In this document: positions 47,192 through 58,900 of the stretch, in pieces
Layout: every line of letters begins with the position of its first letter
How positions within the stretch are numbered: position 1 is the stretch's first letter
From: Melampsora larici-populina 98AG31
Lineage: Eukaryota > Basidiomycota > Pucciniomycetes > Pucciniales > Melampsoraceae
Assembly: GCF_000204055.1 (NCBI RefSeq)
Contig: NW_006768771.1
Coordinates: 1,447,507 to 1,511,506 of the forward strand
DNA: 64,000 bases
Reading direction: 5' to 3'
The notes under the pieces: generated by a model
Databases searched by the model: none
Seen by the model: only the letters and a program-made list of their open reading frames with translations
What the model was told of the DNA's origin: nothing
Translations under genes and position numbers: made by a program

Positions 47192-49392
47192 TTAAACCGT
47201 TTTAATAATTGTAGTAGCAATATGATCTGACATTTGTTGTGGTGAAGTAGTTGCAGTAGTTGCACCACTAAGAACAGCTTTAAGTAAAGAAGTTGTAGAA
47301 CTATAAAAAAAAAAACATCAAACAAGTCAAAACTTCAATCTTCATCACTCATTCAGAAAAAAAAAATCCCACTTACTCATTATCAACACCTACACCCCAA
47401 ACAATTCTACCTTGTTGATCTTTTAATTCAAAGTAAGAAGCCGCTTTGGTTTCACTACCCGATCCAATTGAGTTTTCAGCATAAGTGACTACATCTAATA
47501 ACATACCTGAATGATTTTTCAATGCATCAAGCATAGCACTAACTGGTCCATTTCCAACACCTGAAATCGTGACTTCAACTCCATTATCTTTAATATTCGC
47601 TTTAACAATCTTACGTGGAGTTGGATCTGATGATGTAGTTTTTTCAATCGAATTCGAAATCGAATAATCAATCAATTCATATCGTCCTTCATTTCCTTCT
47701 CCAAAATGATAAGCTGTTTGAAATGCTTTAGTGATATCTCCTACTGTCATTTCTCGACCTGTTCGATCTGCTAAGTCTTGTACGATCCCATAAAACGAAA
47801 CTTGCATCTTTCTAGGTAAATCAAGTCCAAGTGATTCGAGTATAAGATAAGCCACACCTCCTTTACCAGATTGAGAATTGACTCTGATGACTGCTTCATA
47901 ATCACATCCGATATCATGTGGATCGATGGGAAGATAAGGCATATTCCAAACCGATGGTCCTGAACTTGAGTTTTGTAATCCGAATCCTTTCTTAATAGCA
48001 TCTTGATGAGATCCACTAAAAGCTGTAAAGACTAATTCACCAGAGTAAGGATGTCTTGGATGAACAGGTAAATCATTACATTCGGTCACCACATCTATTA
48101 CGTTTTTGATATCACTAAAATCAAGTTGTGGTGAAAGTCCTTGTGAATACATATTTAATGCTACCGTTACTAAATCTACGTTTCCAGTTCGTTCTCCATT
48201 TCCAAATAAACATCCTTCTACTCGATCAGCTCCTGCTAATAAACCTAATTCTGTGGCTGCAACACCTGTTCCTCGATCATTATGAGTATGAAGACTGATA
48301 TGACAATGTTCACGATCTGAAATATTTCGAATAAAGTACTCGATCTATCGGACAATTGCCAACACATACATTTTTTTCGAAAAAATACAAAGCATTAGAA
48401 TTTCAAAACCAAGATTCTGATCAAAAAATCAACATGAAAGATTAGACTCACCTGATCTGCATAAACATTGGGTGTAGCCACTTCAACAGTAGCAGGTAAA
48501 TTAAAAATAATCGGAGCCGAACTTTTCATATCTTTACCTTTAAACCAAGTCTCTTTAACCGCTTCACAAATCTCAACAGCAAATTCCGGTTCAGTTTGAG
48601 TAAAAGTTTCAGGTGAATATTCAAATTGCCATTTAGTTAAATCACCTCTAGAAATCGCTTGATCTGATAAATTTCTAACTAATTCAGTATGTTTAACAGC
48701 TAATTCAATCGTTTTAGATTTAGATGCTTGAAAAACGGTTTTTCGAAATAATGGTGATGTGGCATTATACATATGAAAGATCACATTCTTTCCATTTCGT
48801 ACAGCTTCAAATGTTCTTTTAATTAAATCTTCTCTTGCTGGAGATAAAACCTAATGAAAATCATCAAAATTCAAAAATCTAATCAGAAAATCATATAAAC
48901 TCAAACAAAAAAGGAAAAAATTAAATCTCTTACTTGAATTGCAACATCATCCGGTACAAATTTCTTTTCGATTGACATCTTTCTAACAAAATCAAAATCT
49001 GTATCACTAGCAGCCGGAAATCCAACTTCGATTTCTTTGAAACCACATTGAATAAGTAATTCAAAGAATTTAGTTTTTTGTGAAACGCTCATTGGATTCA
49101 CAAGTGATTGATTTCCATCTCTTAAATCTACGGCACACCATCTTGGTGATTTTTCTATCGTTTTATTGGGCCATTGTCGATCTGGTAAATTTACAATTGA
49201 AGCTGGTTGATATTTTTCATATGGTTTCTATTTTTTTTGTACAATCAAAAATGGTGATGTAAAAAATCATCAGTTTTTTTATTTTGATTCGTTATTTGAA
49301 TTAAATATTTCACTTACCTTTGTCATTTGAAGTCTAGAACATGATCCTTGAATCCTTCTCAAAGGAGTAGGTTTGAATGCTGATCTAATCAT
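47192..49392 (-). CDS. LEU4: 2-isopropylmalate synthase
   Basis: Condenses acetyl-CoA with 2-ketoisovalerate in the first committed step of leucine synthesis (EC 2.3.3.13). Exons on the minus strand: 49392-49318, 49227-48934, 48850-48452, 48344-47377 and 47300-47192 (1,845 nt, 614 residues), about the usual fungal length. The HMGL-like catalytic barrel includes LRDGNQSL (metal ligand Asp62), [12 protein letters not shown] and SLHTHNDRG (His275 and His277). The C-terminal regulatory LeuA domain follows with [12 protein letters not shown] and [14 protein letters not shown]; leucine feedback acts there in known enzymes. The short N-terminus ([16 protein letters not shown]) is basic and hydroxyl-rich, so mitochondrial import is possible. 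A retrotransposon lies about 280 bp upstream of the ATG on the same strand and may affect expression. Confidence 0.95.
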
Positions 49393-49665
49393 GATCACCC
49401 TACTGATCCACCTAAATCAAGTTTTCACTTTTTTTGGGTATCAAATCAGAAGATCTCTAGAATAAAAAAAAGGTAGGATAATCGTAAATCTTGATAATGG
49501 TTCTTGAAGATGAAGTTGACTGAAGAAAGAAGTTCGATTGGTTAAACTGAATAGGATGAAATGTTTGAGTCAAAAAAAAAAACAATTGAACAGTCGAACC
49601 CAAGAAATACAAAAAAAAAAAACTTGATGGCGTTTAAAATTTACACAACATACATCAGCTCCACA

Positions 49666-49670
49666 TGTAA
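49666..49670. repeat. Target-site duplication, left (gypsy)
   Basis: TGTAA, matched at 62,017-62,021. Five bases is the standard duplication of Ty3/gypsy integrases. Confidence 0.9.
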
Positions 49671-49973
49671 TGTAAGGGCTCGCGTCTAGGGATCTGGAGA
49701 GCATAGCTCTAGGTTAGGGTCACTAGACTTTTAAGAGTGTTAAAACTACGTTAATAATTCGATAAAGAAAAAGGGAAAACAATGTGAAACACTACTACAT
49801 ATTTATATACATATAAAACTATTATTTTATCATTTCCAATCCTTAACATCTATCATTTTCAAATGTTTCTATTTCCTTTTCCTAAATCGTTATTTCCAAC
49901 ATAACTAGATTTTATTCTAAGTCTTATTACATATTTTATTCTTAAGTTCGTTTACATATTTGAGTTTATTACA
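49671..49973 (-). repeat. 3' LTR of gypsy element
   Basis: 303 bp, starting TGTAATAAAC and ending GCCCTTACA on the minus strand. TATATAAATA near 49,800-49,810 is a candidate LTR promoter, directed toward the isopropylmalate synthase gene. It differs from the 5' LTR only at 49,888 (C here, T at 61,931). Confidence 0.95.
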
Positions 49974-49992
49974 ATAATAATTGCCGTCTATC

Positions 49993-52900
49993 CTAAAGAA
50001 ATCCCAACGCCGCTTGATAACCCATTGAAAATCGAGAATCTAAAAGCGTATTTGGGCAAGGAAATTGTGTGTATTTAGCGTGAAAATTTGATATAAACAA
50101 ATCTAAATCTGAAGAAATATCTGGAAGGGAAACCCAAGTATCATCAGACACTGGTCTTCCCAACCACCTTATCAAGTACTCCGGAGGCGCTTTTCCTCTC
50201 TTTCTATAGTCCAGGATTCCAGAAACGTGCCTCCAGTCATGTGTTTTTGATACGGGTTTATTTTGAATTTTGAGTATTGAGTCTCGACCTCCTACTGAAG
50301 GAGGAACATAAGGCGTGATGAGAGAAATATTAAACACAGGATGTAATCTGGAATAAGAACTCCCCAAATTTAATTTCACTGCGTTTCGTCCAACCATATG
50401 TAACACAGGAAATGGACCAATTCTGCGATAATCGAGTTTAGAAGAGGGTCTGGCTGAGGTTATATTCTGTCTTGATAACCAAACTAGATCTCCAGGAGAG
50501 TAAGTTGGAGCCGGCCGCCGATGTTTATTATATTGATCAGCCTGTGCCTGCTTTGCATGTTGTAAAGATAAAAGTAAATTTAATTGATCTGCCTCTAATT
50601 GTTCTACGAATTTGTCCGCATGCGGGACTCTTGAGAATTCCGTAAAACTATTCGCACGAGGATGAAAACCTTGCCAAGCAAAAAAAGGGGTGAGTTTCGA
50701 AGATGTTGACACAGTGTTATTAAAACAAAACTCAGCCATTGGTAGCAAATCCACCCAATCATCCTGCCTATAGCTAATGAAATGTCGAAGATAAGATTCC
50801 AAAGTCTGATTGGTCCTTTCCGTCTGTCCATTCGTTTGTGGATGAAAGGCAGTTGAGGGAGCCGGCTGGATTCGTAATTGTCGTTGAACAGCGGTCCAAA
50901 ACGCCGAAACAAATGTCGAACCTCTGTCTGAAATGATTTTATCAGGATACCCATGATAGCGAAAAAATTGAGAAACAAATAAAGAAGCCAATTGCGGAGC
51001 GCTCATCGATTCCCTACATGGAATAAAATGAGCGCCTTTAGTGAAATAATCCGTGATAACCAAAATAGAGTCACAATTAGAAGACAAAGGTAGTTTAACA
51101 ATAAAATCCATCCCTATCGTGCTCCATGGACGATCAGGGGTTGATGAAGGAATCAGTTCTCCCTGCTGATTATGAGTTGACCTTTTCGTCCTCTGACAAG
51201 AGTCACAGCTGCGAACGAATTCAATAACATCTTTTCTGAGCGTCTTCCATCCAAAGGTCCTGGTGATTGCATTTATCATATGTGCAGTGCCAGGATGCCC
51301 CATGGACGGCAAATCATGAAACGCAGATAATATTTTCTGTCGCAGAGGAAGAGGTACAAATAACCTGTCACGGAACCACCATAAACCACCACGAAAAGTG
51401 AAAAAAGGAGGGGGGGGCTTAGAGCCATCAATGCCTTCATAGTCTTTATAAGAATTTATAAGAAGGTCACGCGTCTGAGAAGAAGGAATAATGAAAGTGG
51501 TGTCGATTGAGCAAACCAAGACTCCATCCTTTATCATATAGGGTTTCAATAGAGTCATACGGTTTAAATTGTGAGAAGTAACTTCGAAATCAGATCTTCG
51601 TGATAGTGGATCTGCCGGATTCAGTTTACCCGGTGTGTGAAGTATTTGAAAATGAAAAGAACTTAAATATGAAGCCCAACGTGCTTGTCGCGGTGTTAAC
51701 TTCTGAGAAGTCATGAAATATCGAAGATTTGCATGATCAGAAAACACGGTGACAGGTGTTGGAGTACCTGTCAACCAAGCACGCCATTCTTCAAAAGACT
51801 CCACGATAATCCCCAATTCCTGATCATGTACCTGCCAGTTGCGTTCCGCCGGGGTTAATTTACGTGAAAAAAAAGATACAGGTAGCAAATTACCTTCCCC
51901 ATCAGGCTGAGAAAGGATAGCAGCCATAGCAAAACCAGAGCAATCCACCTGTAAAGAACGAGGTTTGTCAAAATCAAAATGGCAAAGTAGCGGAGCGACT
52001 GTAAAAGCATGTAATAATTTTTTGAAAGAAGAGAAACACTCAGGAGCGGCTAATCCAGCCACGACGTCAACATCCTTCTGAGTTAAAGATGTAAGGGGAG
52101 AAGCTAAAGCAGAAAACTGATGAATAAAACGTCGGTAAAAGTTTGTGAAACCTAGAAACCTATAAAGTTGCTTAGAATTCACAGGATAAGGCCAATCAGT
52201 AATAGTTTTCAATTTGGCAGGATCCATTCGTAACCCGCTACTTGAAATCACAAAACCTAAAAAGATAACTTCTGTTTGATAAAATTGGCATTTCTCAGGT
52301 GATATATTCAGCTTGTGGAGTTGTAACTTGCTTAAAACATCAGTAATATGTTTTTCATGGTCCTGTCGTGTTTTAGAAAAAATCAAAATATCGTCAATGT
52401 ATACAAAGCAAAAAATACCTAAAAATTCGGACAAGACAGATTGAATAAAACGTTGAAAAACAGCAGGACCATTAGCCAAACCAAAAGGCATAACTAAACA
52501 TTCAAATAATCCCCAAGGAGTCCTAAAAGCCGTTTTCCATTCATCTCCTTCTCTTATTCTGATAAAATTGAAAGCTGATTTTAAATCTAATTTAGTAAAA
52601 AATTTACAACCTGAAACTCTGGTCAACAAATCCCCTAACAAAGGAATGGGAAAAGAGTCATGAATGGTTATGGAATTTAAAGATCTATAGTCCACACATG
52701 GCCTATTCTTCTTCCCCGGTACCTTCACAAAAAAAATCGGAGATGCAGCTTGAGACGATGAATGCCTAATGTTACCCTTCTCCAGCTGACCATCAATCCA
52801 ATCCTTCAATTCCACCTCATCCGTCTTCGAAATTAAATAAGATCCACCATAAGTGGGTACTGCTCCGTCCTTCAGATTTATTGCCATATCAAATCCAGGT

Positions 52901-55329
52901 CGGTGAGGAGGTAAACTCGATGAAGCCTGTTGTTCAAACACATCAGCAAACCGTTGAAATTCAACAGGAATTGACTGTATGAAAGAATGTGAAAGAGGAT
53001 GGATAACAGTAGAAGAAGATAAAAATTTTGAAGACAAGGTAGATAAATATTTACCAGTTAATTGCGGGAAATCATCATTAACTGGGGACTCCAATCGAAG
53101 AGATGGTCCACAACCCCCTACCCATCCTTGGTGACATCGTAACCAATCCATTCCAAGAATTAAGTCATAACCACCAAGAACAGTAACATCTAATTTGATG
53201 TTTGAGTTAAAAAGTTGTTGAGATGTATCAGAGATAGATAAGCCGCCTTGCCAAAAATGCGTCACAAGACCGTCTTTTCCCGTGGATCCATCAAAAGTGA
53301 CACACTTCAAAGGAAATTGGCGAGGTGCGATTTGAAAATTATGTTTTTGAACAAATGATTTATTCAAGAAACTTCCGGAGGCGCCAGAGTCGACGAGCAC
53401 TTTAGCCGAAAAAGTCACACCATTTTCCACCAGATTAACTGACAAAATAAGGCGTGAGTCGGAGATTGAGGAGTTGTTAAAATGAATAGCTGAGATTGAC
53501 GTCTTGTCCACCGTATCCGTGACATTAGTAGGACTAGCTGAATCATCAATACCGTCATTAGTAGGATTGAACATAGGTCGTGCATCAAAAGAGAAATTTT
53601 GAGACAAATTTTGAGAGTTATCGTAATAGGTAGGCTGGTCGATATTTTGATATTCGGAGAATAAAGCCGCTACCTGCTGGGTAGGATCCGTAACGCCCAA
53701 AGCCGGAGGCATTCCCATTGCAACAGGTAATCCTGGATGGTGAAGAGGAGTGACACCCTGAGTCGGTGGGCCAAACTGAAAAGGTTGCATATGAGGAGGT
53801 TGGTGATAAATCGGAGCCATCATCGGTACTTGATAAAATCCAGATGAAACATTAGGAGCATGCTGTAACGCATGTGAGAATTGTTGATTAGGGACTTGAA
53901 CCGAATGAGCTTGTTGTCGTTGAACTCGCGCAGCAGGAAATCGATGAGGTGATGAAGATACAGCCGCTACTACGTTCGGTCGACTTTGATTATGTTGCAT
54001 AAATGATTTGATTTCTTGAGTAGTCTTCGGAGGTGGATTAGGACAAGGGATACTCCTTCCATCCGGTCCTTTGTGCGTCGAGTCGTAAGCTCTCAAACAT
54101 TTATGACACATCGTACGCGCATGACAGAACTTGATAAAGGATCCAAAAGAAACTCCATTAGGTAAAGGAGGAAAAACTCTACGCGAATCTGCCGCATTGA
54201 CATCAACGTCCATAGCATTCGGGTCGCGAGGTACTTGGACAATAGGAGGTGAGGACGCCGCACGTTGCATAACATTGGATTGTCCTAGAGAAGCATTGTT
54301 AGCACTAACATGCATGACTTGCTCAGATGCCAATAAAGCTACCGCTTGTCGATCTTCCACAGTAGAGCACTTAAACCAATCCGGATGTTTTAACGCCCGA
54401 TCCTTAACATCAGGACGCAAACCTGAGGTAAAAAGATTTTTCAGGACGACACCAGAGAGTTGTAATTGAAAAGCCATCGAGTTGAATCTAGAGATGAACT
54501 GGCTAACTGGTAATTTGCCTTGCTTAAATGACTGCAACTCCAAAAATAAGCGCTCTTCCGCGAACTTATCACCAAACTTATTCAAAAATTCTTTAAAAAA
54601 CTTTGACAATGAACTTAACGTATCAATAGTAAAAGGAGTTGGAATGATAGAGAATTCATCGGCATCTGATACACCGTTTTCTCGATCGTTGAGCCGCAAT
54701 AAGCTCATCCACCAATCGTGAGGGCCAGAAGCAATAGGAAAATGTTTAGATACCCAAGTGATTCGTCGGTCGTCTGAAGCAAAACTTGCCGAATTTGCAA
54801 ATAATGAATCTCGAACTATACCGACAAATCCCGGAACTTTGCGAGGATCGGAACCATCAAAAGTAACACCAGGAAGGACTTGAGGTTCTTGAGGACTTTG
54901 AGTAACAGTGATTGCTGGTAAATTAAGCTTAAAAGATTTGAGCTCGTCATCTAATACATTCAAACAGTCTCTCTTTGTTTTAGCAAATCCGTCACTTAAA
55001 CCGTCATTAATTTTCTGTTCTAAACCTTGCAGAGAAAATTTATCCTTAAATTCATTACGAATAGTAGTTAGAACATCCGCTTTTACCTGAATCATTGAAG
55101 TTTTGAGTAGAGCCTCGATAGATGCAGATGCTGTGTTGTTTCGTTGATCAATTAAAGCGTTGACATTGGTGTTAAAGGTTTCAAGACGTTGATCAATTAA
55201 GGAGTTGACATTGTTATTGAATGTTTCGAAACGTGGTTCTAAATATCGAGAAACAAATTGTTGTTCTTGAGATGAAAGGACATATAACGGAGCCGGATTT
55301 GGGTTAGGATTTGAGGTTGGATGAGACAT
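49993..55329 (-). CDS. Gag-Pol polyprotein with chromodomain
   Basis: Uninterrupted 1,778-residue Gag-Pol. In order: a coiled N-terminal region, a gag domain (about 170-340), an atypical Cys/His cluster with CHARTMCHKC (about 405-440) in place of a standard CCHC knuckle, an aspartic protease (DSGA, Asp647), reverse transcriptase with YIDD (Asp979-980), RNase H, integrase with an HHCC finger and catalytic Asp1408, Asp1468, Glu1504 (last spacing 35 residues), and a C-terminal chromodomain (about 1,700-1,750, EYLIRWLG). The ATG at 55,329 gives MSHPTSNPN. An upstream in-frame ATG at 55,422 lies inside the MULE terminal repeat, so that 31-residue extension is an artefact of the insertion. No stops or frameshifts: probably functional if expressed, but the MULE separates it from its promoter LTR. 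Confidence 0.95.
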   Translation of the reverse strand: MSHPTSNPNPNPAPLYVLSSQEQQFVSRYLEPRFETFNNNVNSLIDQRLETFNTNVNALIDQRNNTASASIEALLKTSMIQVKADVLTTIRNEFKDKFSLQGLEQKINDGLSDGFAKTKRDCLNVLDDELKSFKLNLPAITVTQSPQEPQVLPGVTFDGSDPRKVPGFVGIVRDSLFANSASFASDDRRITWVSKHFPIASGPHDWWMSLLRLNDRENGVSDADEFSIIPTPFTIDTLSSLSKFFKEFLNKFGDKFAEERLFLELQSFKQGKLPVSQFISRFNSMAFQLQLSGVVLKNLFTSGLRPDVKDRALKHPDWFKCSTVEDRQAVALLASEQVMHVSANNASLGQSNVMQRAASSPPIVQVPRDPNAMDVDVNAADSRRVFPPLPNGVSFGSFIKFCHARTMCHKCLRAYDSTHKGPDGRSIPCPNPPPKTTQEIKSFMQHNQSRPNVVAAVSSSPHRFPAARVQRQQAHSVQVPNQQFSHALQHAPNVSSGFYQVPMMAPIYHQPPHMQPFQFGPPTQGVTPLHHPGLPVAMGMPPALGVTDPTQQVAALFSEYQNIDQPTYYDNSQNLSQNFSFDARPMFNPTNDGIDDSASPTNVTDTVDKTSISAIHFNNSSISDSRLILSVNLVENGVTFSAKVLVDSGASGSFLNKSFVQKHNFQIAPRQFPLKCVTFDGSTGKDGLVTHFWQGGLSISDTSQQLFNSNIKLDVTVLGGYDLILGMDWLRCHQGWVGGCGPSLRLESPVNDDFPQLTGKYLSTLSSKFLSSSTVIHPLSHSFIQSIPVEFQRFADVFEQQASSSLPPHRPGFDMAINLKDGAVPTYGGSYLISKTDEVELKDWIDGQLEKGNIRHSSSQAASPIFFVKVPGKKNRPCVDYRSLNSITIHDSFPIPLLGDLLTRVSGCKFFTKLDLKSAFNFIRIREGDEWKTAFRTPWGLFECLVMPFGLANGPAVFQRFIQSVLSEFLGIFCFVYIDDILIFSKTRQDHEKHITDVLSKLQLHKLNISPEKCQFYQTEVIFLGFVISSSGLRMDPAKLKTITDWPYPVNSKQLYRFLGFTNFYRRFIHQFSALASPLTSLTQKDVDVVAGLAAPECFSSFKKLLHAFTVAPLLCHFDFDKPRSLQVDCSGFAMAAILSQPDGEGNLLPVSFFSRKLTPAERNWQVHDQELGIIVESFEEWRAWLTGTPTPVTVFSDHANLRYFMTSQKLTPRQARWASYLSSFHFQILHTPGKLNPADPLSRRSDFEVTSHNLNRMTLLKPYMIKDGVLVCSIDTTFIIPSSQTRDLLINSYKDYEGIDGSKPPPPFFTFRGGLWWFRDRLFVPLPLRQKILSAFHDLPSMGHPGTAHMINAITRTFGWKTLRKDVIEFVRSCDSCQRTKRSTHNQQGELIPSSTPDRPWSTIGMDFIVKLPLSSNCDSILVITDYFTKGAHFIPCRESMSAPQLASLFVSQFFRYHGYPDKIISDRGSTFVSAFWTAVQRQLRIQPAPSTAFHPQTNGQTERTNQTLESYLRHFISYRQDDWVDLLPMAEFCFNNTVSTSSKLTPFFAWQGFHPRANSFTEFSRVPHADKFVEQLEADQLNLLLSLQHAKQAQADQYNKHRRPAPTYSPGDLVWLSRQNITSARPSSKLDYRRIGPFPVLHMVGRNAVKLNLGSSYSRLHPVFNISLITPYVPPSVGGRDSILKIQNKPVSKTHDWRHVSGILDYRKRGKAPPEYLIRWLGRPVSDDTWVSLPDISSDLDLFISNFHAKYTQFPCPNTLLDSRFSMGYQAALGFL

Positions 55330-55405
55330 GATCAATAAATGTAGAAAAAATATCGATGACAAATGCAACACAAATTGTAAGTGAAAAAGATAAATTCTTA
55401 AAGCT

Positions 55406-55413
55406 TTAAAATA
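55406..55413. repeat. Target-site duplication, left (MULE)
   Basis: TTAAAATA, repeated at 61,344-61,351 directly outside the right terminal repeat. MULE duplications are usually 8-11 bp. Confidence 0.9.
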
Positions 55414-55437
55414 GGATCGCACTATTTGGCGACCGGT
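55414..55437. repeat. MULE left terminal inverted repeat
   Basis: The 24-bp perfect core starts GGATCGCAC and ends GACCGGT. Similarity to the right end continues beyond it in broken form. Confidence 0.9.
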
Positions 55438-55996
55438 CGGGTTTAACCCGACGCCCGCTTTTTTCGGTACAATACCCGCAACTATAAGAGTTTACCCGGT
55501 CCGCCCCAGCCAAATTTCCCCGCAGCCGCAGCGATGCGGGCGCCAAATAAAGGCCAAATGGTAACCGGGCTGAGGGTTACGATAACTGGGCTCCGGTCAA
55601 ACCGGGCATATGATTTCACCCTCCCTCCATCATCCAAACCGGGCTGTGACGACGACCACCCTCACCTCTTCCCATATCTACCCTCCCTCTCTCTCTCTCT
55701 CTCAACTGGACTTTAGGTACGATCGAAGCGTCCAGCTCTTCTCCTTCTGGACGGAATCCATCCATTATGCGACGCCTCAATATGGTAAGTGGTGTTTCAC
55801 CTTGCGTCTTTTTTCACTCCTCTCCTCTCCTCTCCTCTCGCTCGATATGTCCTTCTCCTTCTTCCTTCTCTCATTCCACACTGACTGACACCCACCCTTC
55901 CCTTCACGTCCTTAGTCGAACGTCGAGGTCTGGCTCCCCCCTGAAGAACTTTTATTCTACCTTCGCTCTCATCACATCTCTCATATCTTCATTATC

Positions 55997-58900
55997 ATGA
56001 CCAACAATCAGGAAGCATCATCACTTGCTTCCAAAGGCACTACACAACCGTACTTACCACCCTTCGCTGGGAACTCACCATTCCCACATCCCTACATGTA
56101 TCCGCCTCATGGGTATTGGTCTACCCCCACACCATCTCTTCCTTTCACGTACCCTGGAAACCTCATTCCCACCTTACCCAACGATCTCGATCCCAAGGAC
56201 CCAATCAGTTACCCCTACATGGACCCCCCATACCCGATGTACGGATATCATCAGTCATCTCCATTTCCTTCTCAACCACCTCAACCTACGCCACCTCACG
56301 GATATCCTCACCCTGGATATCGTCAACCACCGACTACGTCTTCTCAAACTCAACCTTCTCTTCCCCAGCCCAACGTGATTGACTCACGCCAACCGAAGCA
56401 AACAGTTCCTTCCATTGTCACCCCATCTAGTGATTTAATCAACTCGCAAACCTCAACTTCATCGATTCGAACGATTCCCGATGGGCCAGCCAACATCACG
56501 GATGTTCAGGATTCCGCCGAAGACGAATTCGACGACGATGAGTTGCTTGAAGATCTTCAAAATGAGCGCGATGAGGACTGGCCCGAAATAGGTCAGTATC
56601 TTCATCTTGCCGTGTGTACCGTGTGTGTTTTAAAAAAATAGATGAACTGACTCGCCTGAATGTTGGCCTTCTCTTTTGGATGCTTACGAATAGGCGTTGA
56701 ACCGGTCAAGACCATGCTCTCACCAGTATTTGGCAAGGAGTTCAAAGGCATGGTCAGTGGAATGATGTACATCAACGCGGTGGCTCGTCATCAAGGATAT
56801 GGTCTTGCGATCAAAAGTCACAAGACCGAAAAGCACCAAAAGGTTAGAACCTACTTTCGATGCTCGCTGGGACGGCCGGTCAACTCAGTGGCCACGGTTA
56901 GAGCTAGTTCGACCAAAATGACAGATTGTCCATACGAGGTGTCACTTAACTACCACTCTCGAATAGACCGATGGGTTGTTCAGCGTGACCCCAAAAACTC
57001 GGCCAAGCATGAACACAATCATCCGGCTTTCGATAAACCTAACAACTTTTCCAAAAATTGTCAGTTCAGTGCCGAAATCCTACGTCAGATGGAACTCTTA
57101 GCATCAGCTGGTTGTCGAGCAGCTCAGATACGAGCACTACTCCAATTCGAACCTGGATCCGAGCCGTTAGTGCGCGACATTCGTAATGCCCTCTCTCGTC
57201 AACGGGACGTCTGGCTCGCTGGACGGTCACCCATCCAAGGATTGTTCGATTTGATCACGGATCATAAATGGGCCTTTCGCACGACTACCTCCCCAGATGG
57301 AACTCTCCAATCGCTGTTTATGGCCCACCCTAAAGGCATCGAAATGGCACGGCGGTTTCCTACAGTCATAGGCCTGGATTGCACTTATAAGACCAATCGA
57401 TTCAACCTACCGCTACTTCATATCGTCGGCACCACCAACACGCACAAGACCTTCACGGTGGCGCTCTGCTTCATGCACAACGAAGTCGAAGAACGGTACG
57501 TTTGGGCATTGGAACAACTTAAGTCAATTGTATTCAACGGCGATTCCGAAGACAGTCCTTTTCCGCTCCCCAAGACCTTCTGCACGGACGCCGAGCCAGC
57601 ATTATTCAATGCTATTAGTAAAGTGTTTCCTCAATCGACTCACCTACTGTGTATATGGCACATTAACCATAATATCGCGAAACAATGCAAGAAGAAGATG
57701 AAGAAGGAAGATTGGGAAGAATTCATGAAGGTATGGAACTGCTTCATCCAAAGCACCACGGTTGAAGATTACGACAAGAATCTCGAAACTGTCAAGACTT
57801 TAGCCCGTCGTCACCACATCTTGGATCATCTCGAAAAGTCATGGCTCCACAGGACCAAGAAGTTTGTTTCTCTCTTTACTTCGCAAACGCCGCACTTTGG
57901 AAACTCTTTGACTTCACGGATCGAGGGAGGTCATCATTGGTTGAAAAACTTCCTCGACAGTAGCAATAATGATTTCATCACTTGCTTCAAGGCGTTCAAA
58001 CAGGCAGGCGACACTCAGTACATGGAGATATCAACTTTGACCGGTGTTGAAAGTCAAAAGACCCTCCTCGGCCTACCAATGGCGTTTCGTGAATTGAATG
58101 GGGTCATTTCCCACTACGCCCTCAAGAAATTGAAGGAACAATACGAGCTGATTCCTAACTCCGTCAACCGGCAGTGTACAAAGACATTTCGAGGCGCTTG
58201 GGGGTTGCCGTGCTCTCACGAGCTGGCTGGAGCTCTTGTCGAATCTGACTACATACCGCCTGATTTGATCCACCATCAGTGGCATTTGTCGTTAGTTGCA
58301 CCTCCGGCCAATCTCGAAGATCTCAAGAAAGCTGTCAGATGTCGGGTAGACCAAATCGTCGCACTCGATGAGCACTCTCTCCGCAAAATCTACGAAGACC
58401 TGGCGAAAATCAAAACAGGCCGATACGCTCTTGTGCCGATCGAAAATGCCCAAGTCAAGTTGCAGAATCGTGGACGACCTCGCCATGCTACAAACAAACG
58501 GGTTGGTCCCTCTCAAGAGAAAGGCCGCTGGAAGTCCAATATGGAGTTTGAGGAGAAGGAAGAGGCCGAACGATCAGCCAAAAAAACTCGCATGGCCAAT
58601 CCCTGTTGTGGAGGTTGCTCAAAGCAAGGCCACCACATCAATACTTGCCCGCTCCGATTAACTGAGGAAGAAAAAGGCCTCGACAATGATGTGTCAGAAG
58701 AAGATCCAGCTCAAGCGTATCTAACTCAGGATTCATCTATTAAGGATATCGACGTTCCTCAAATCCCAGCAGCTGGCCCTTTGGAAATCAACGCTCCTCC
58801 TCCAATTGCAGCGGTTGCCGAATTGGAGTCAGAATTAAGTTCTCAAGTTCAATTTAAATTACCATCTGAAGCGCCTCATGTCAACAAATCACAACCTTCA

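Noticed and set aside
50604..50978. 124-codon frame within gag-pol
   Set aside because: Shadow of the integrase coding sequence in another frame.
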